Below are positions 4,940 through 7,127 of a DNA stretch of 7,127 bases, one piece after another (the first letter of the stretch is position 1; each line of letters starts with the position of its first letter). The translations under genes were made by a program, and so were the position numbers. This stretch comes from Bacillota bacterium (GTDB taxonomy: Bacteria > Bacillota_B > Desulfitobacteriia > Desulfitobacteriales > Desulfitobacteriaceae), in assembly GCA_021779415.1 (NCBI GenBank), contig JAJYAS010000171.1, positions 1 through 7,127 of the forward strand, read 5' to 3'. The notes beneath the pieces were generated by a model. It saw only the letters and a list, made by a program, of their open reading frames with translations. It had not been told where the DNA came from and ran no database searches.

Positions 4940-6211
4940 GTGCCGGATCTTTTACTGCTTAAAAACTGCAAAGAGGCATTTGATGTAAGCGTAACCGAGT
5001 ACAACAAAATGCAAGACTATTACGATGGGAAAACAGATGCCCTCGCAAACTACCTAATGGTATCCGATCGAGCAAGTAACAGGGTAAGCAATAACATGCT
5101 TCAGAAGTTTATCCTCGAAGAAGCCGCCTATTGTGTCGGTAATAAGATAACCTATACCAGCCATTCAAATGACCAGGGCATTATCGAAGATGTAAGAGTA
5201 AATACCGTACACTGGAGCGAGAAGCACGATCGTGAGCTATGCAAGGAGGCCCTTAAGTTTAACGAGGCCTACGAGCTGTATTACATTGACGCGCTTGGTT
5301 TGTTCTCGAGTTTAATCTTGACTCCTAGAGACTCATACGTCCACAGGGACAACACCGGAGCTATCGTACTTTTCATTAGGTTCTACACGAAGCCCTTTGA
5401 CGAAGAGAAAAAGTATGCTGACGTCTATGAAGGCAACACCATCACACATTACCTTTTAGACGGTGAAGACTTCAAGCCCGAGGGTGTTGTAGATACTCAC
5501 ATATTCAGCCGAGTTCCCGTCAGCGTTTGTAACATCGGAACCATCTATGAGTCGCTATACAACAACATCAAGGGAGCGCAGGACGGCTATGAGACGATCT
5601 CGTCTGACCTGATTAATGAGATATCAGACATGCGGAACGCTTTCCTAGTCTTTACAAACTGCCAGGTTGAGGACACCGACTTAATAAACATGAAGAAATT
5701 AGGCGTGATGCAATTACCAGGCAAGGAAGCGACCGCGCAGTTCTTGATCAAAAATATGTCAGATACTTTCATCCAGAACGCGATGAGTACGCTTCGGGAA
5801 AACATGTACGAGTTAAGCAACCACATCAATCATAACGAAAAGCTTTCCAGTAACACCTCAAGCCTTGCCATGAAGAACCGGCTGATCGGGCTGCAGCAGA
5901 AGTGCACAAACAATATTCAGGCGATACAGGATTGCATTAAATTAAGACTGCAATTCTTGTTTGAATATCTGAAAGTTAAGCAGGCCAAGGAATACACCTA
6001 CGCTGATGTTGACATCAAGCTAACACCCAACATCCCGAGCGATGATTTAGTGATGTCGCAGATCTTAAGTCAACTTAACGGAAAGGTGTCGACAAAAACA
6101 GGGATCAAGCAGCTCAGTTTTGTCACTAATGTCGACAATGAAATGGCGCAATTAGAAGAGGAAAACAAGGCCAGCAGCATAGGCGCTGATCTGATTGGTG
6201 GTGGTGCCTAA
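4940..6211 (+). CDS. Portal protein, SPP1 gp6-type
   Basis: A 423-aa protein that forms the dodecameric ring at the head vertex. DNA enters and leaves through this ring, and the terminase docks on it. Family-like landmarks in order are YYDGKTDAL (28-35), NNMLQKFILEEAAYCVGNKITY (51-72), GAQDGYETISSDLINEISDMRNAFLVF (about 212-238), LAMKNRLIGLQQK (309-321) and the C-terminal PSDDLVMSQILSQLNGKVSTKTGIKQL (366-392) followed by acidic EMAQLEEEN. It starts at GTG 4940 with AAAGGAG (4925-4931) 8 nt upstream. At 423 residues it is somewhat shorter than SPP1 gp6, but it has both ends of the family fold. Its stop overlaps the next start by one base (TAATG). The call rests on these motifs and the position directly after terL. 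Confidence 0.93.
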   Translation: MPDLLLLKNCKEAFDVSVTEYNKMQDYYDGKTDALANYLMVSDRASNRVSNNMLQKFILEEAAYCVGNKITYTSHSNDQGIIEDVRVNTVHWSEKHDRELCKEALKFNEAYELYYIDALGLFSSLILTPRDSYVHRDNTGAIVLFIRFYTKPFDEEKKYADVYEGNTITHYLLDGEDFKPEGVVDTHIFSRVPVSVCNIGTIYESLYNNIKGAQDGYETISSDLINEISDMRNAFLVFTNCQVEDTDLINMKKLGVMQLPGKEATAQFLIKNMSDTFIQNAMSTLRENMYELSNHINHNEKLSSNTSSLAMKNRLIGLQQKCTNNIQAIQDCIKLRLQFLFEYLKVKQAKEYTYADVDIKLTPNIPSDDLVMSQILSQLNGKVSTKTGIKQLSFVTNVDNEMAQLEEENKASSIGADLIGGGA

Positions 6212-7098
6212 TGCCAAAAAAAGTAGATAAAGTATACCAGAAGATGGTCGAGGATATCAAAATCGAGGGTGAAAAGTACGCTGATGATGCGATGCGGTCA
6301 GTTTACCTGGAGCAGAAGGCCGCAATGGATGAATTACAAACTCTAATCGGAAAGGCATATATGTCCCACTCAAAAGATGGGGTTATGGTCTTAACATTGG
6401 CGCAACAGAAGCGGATCAAGGCAAGCATGAAGGCAAAGTTGAAAGAAATGGGTCTTGAGCTGGGGAAAAGTGAGGTTGAGCAGGTAACTTTATTGCTCGC
6501 AGAGATCTTTAGCGCGACATACTACAAAAATGCTTTTGTTATGGAGTCTGGGCTAAAGGCTAACCTCAAATTCAACATTTTGAAGAAAGAGTTCGTGGAT
6601 GCGGCCGTAAATCAAGTCTACAAAGGTGAACTTTTTTCTGACCGTATATGGGCGAACAAAGCTTTGATGATTGACCGGCTACAATCCAATATTATCGACG
6701 CAATGCGGGGGAAAACGACGATCGACAAAATAGGCAGAGTGATCCGAGACCAATTCAACGTATCAGCCTACGAAAGTAGACGATTGGTGAAGACGGAGAA
6801 CGCAAGGGTCCAGAGTCGGGCCATTGATGATATCGCGAGATCAACCGGAGTAGCCCGACAGTTGTACTCGGCCACGTTAGATGGCAAGACCAACCCGGTT
6901 GACGCTTCCTTCGATGGCAATGAGTACGAAGTTGACGATCCAAGTAAACCGGCTATACCACAGCACCCGGAGTGCAGATGTGTTTATATCAATATCCCCT
7001 ATGCTGGGTGGAGCCCATCGGCAAGGAAGGACAATTCTACCAAGGAAATAGTGTCTTATTCTAATTATGCGGACTGGGCCAAGAGTAAAGGTATTTAA
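6211..7098 (+). CDS. Minor head protein, SPP1 gp7 / Mu gpF-like
   Basis: A 295-aa head morphogenesis protein that in related phages associates with the portal and is carried in the prohead, where it affects DNA ejection. The N-terminal 150 residues are helical and charged. The Mu F-type domain spans about 165-262: TIDKIGRVIRDQFNVSAYESRRLVKTENARVQSRA, then a loop with LDGKTNPVDASFDGNEYEVDD, and the signature HPECRC at 252-257. The paired cysteines usually found just after the first strand of the domain (RxCxxC region) are absent here; TNPVDAS takes their place, so the metal site may be reduced. Translation starts by a one-base overlap with the portal stop. The gene is complete and ends 29 bp before the window edge. 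Confidence 0.9.
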   Translation: MPKKVDKVYQKMVEDIKIEGEKYADDAMRSVYLEQKAAMDELQTLIGKAYMSHSKDGVMVLTLAQQKRIKASMKAKLKEMGLELGKSEVEQVTLLLAEIFSATYYKNAFVMESGLKANLKFNILKKEFVDAAVNQVYKGELFSDRIWANKALMIDRLQSNIIDAMRGKTTIDKIGRVIRDQFNVSAYESRRLVKTENARVQSRAIDDIARSTGVARQLYSATLDGKTNPVDASFDGNEYEVDDPSKPAIPQHPECRCVYINIPYAGWSPSARKDNSTKEIVSYSNYADWAKSKGI

Positions 7099-7110
7099 GT
7101 TTAGGCAGAT

Positions 7111-7120
7111 AGAAAGGAAG
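7111..7120 (+). promoter_or_regulatory. Ribosome binding site of the next gene beyond the window
   Basis: AGAAAGGAAG follows the minor head protein stop, and no start codon appears before the window ends at 7127. The next start must lie within the first bases beyond the edge. By position it would be a small head gene or the scaffold protein. Confidence 0.55.
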
Positions 7121-7127
7121 TAAGAAA

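Overview
The window is a stretch of a tailed bacteriophage or prophage of a low- to mid-GC Gram-positive (Firmicutes-type) host. Three things point to this: strong AGGAGG-type ribosome binding sites, frequent TTG/GTG starts, and a gene order typical of Firmicutes siphovirus-like prophages. All genes are on the + strand. No bacterial housekeeping gene, tRNA, CRISPR array or insertion sequence is visible, and the exact host cannot be named from sequence alone.

Left part (1-1245) is the end of the early/middle region. It holds the C-terminus of an SNF2-type helicase, a complete dUTPase, a 36-aa cysteine-rich zinc-ribbon-like protein, and a regulator with a sigma-70 region 4-like helix-turn-helix of the kind that usually sits just before the packaging genes. 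A 129-bp intergenic stretch follows. It carries a perfect dyad (CCTATA-AG-TATAGG) and, just downstream, a perfect 8-bp stem that resembles an intrinsic terminator. This is the likely control point for the late genes.

Right part (1375-7098) is the late packaging/head operon: a small Cys-rich ORF, terminase small subunit, a winged-helix-like protein, terminase large subunit, an SPP1-type portal, and an SPP1 gp7/Mu F-type minor head protein. The window ends on a ribosome binding site for the next gene, expected to be a scaffold or head protein. Together these genes would recognise phage DNA, cut it, and pump it through the portal into the prohead.

The most unusual part is 2110-2633, a 524-bp gap without a convincing gene inside the otherwise tightly packed terminase operon. 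By eye it folds unusually well. A long-range closing helix (about 2131-2157 with 2407-2429) brackets several perfect stems that abut one another and ends on six T residues. This is the pattern of a large structured phage non-coding RNA. Downstream of it, before the winged-helix gene, are a 13-bp hairpin that contains a 16-bp perfect palindrome and a 10-bp inverted repeat. Which RNA family this is, if any, cannot be decided without a covariance search.
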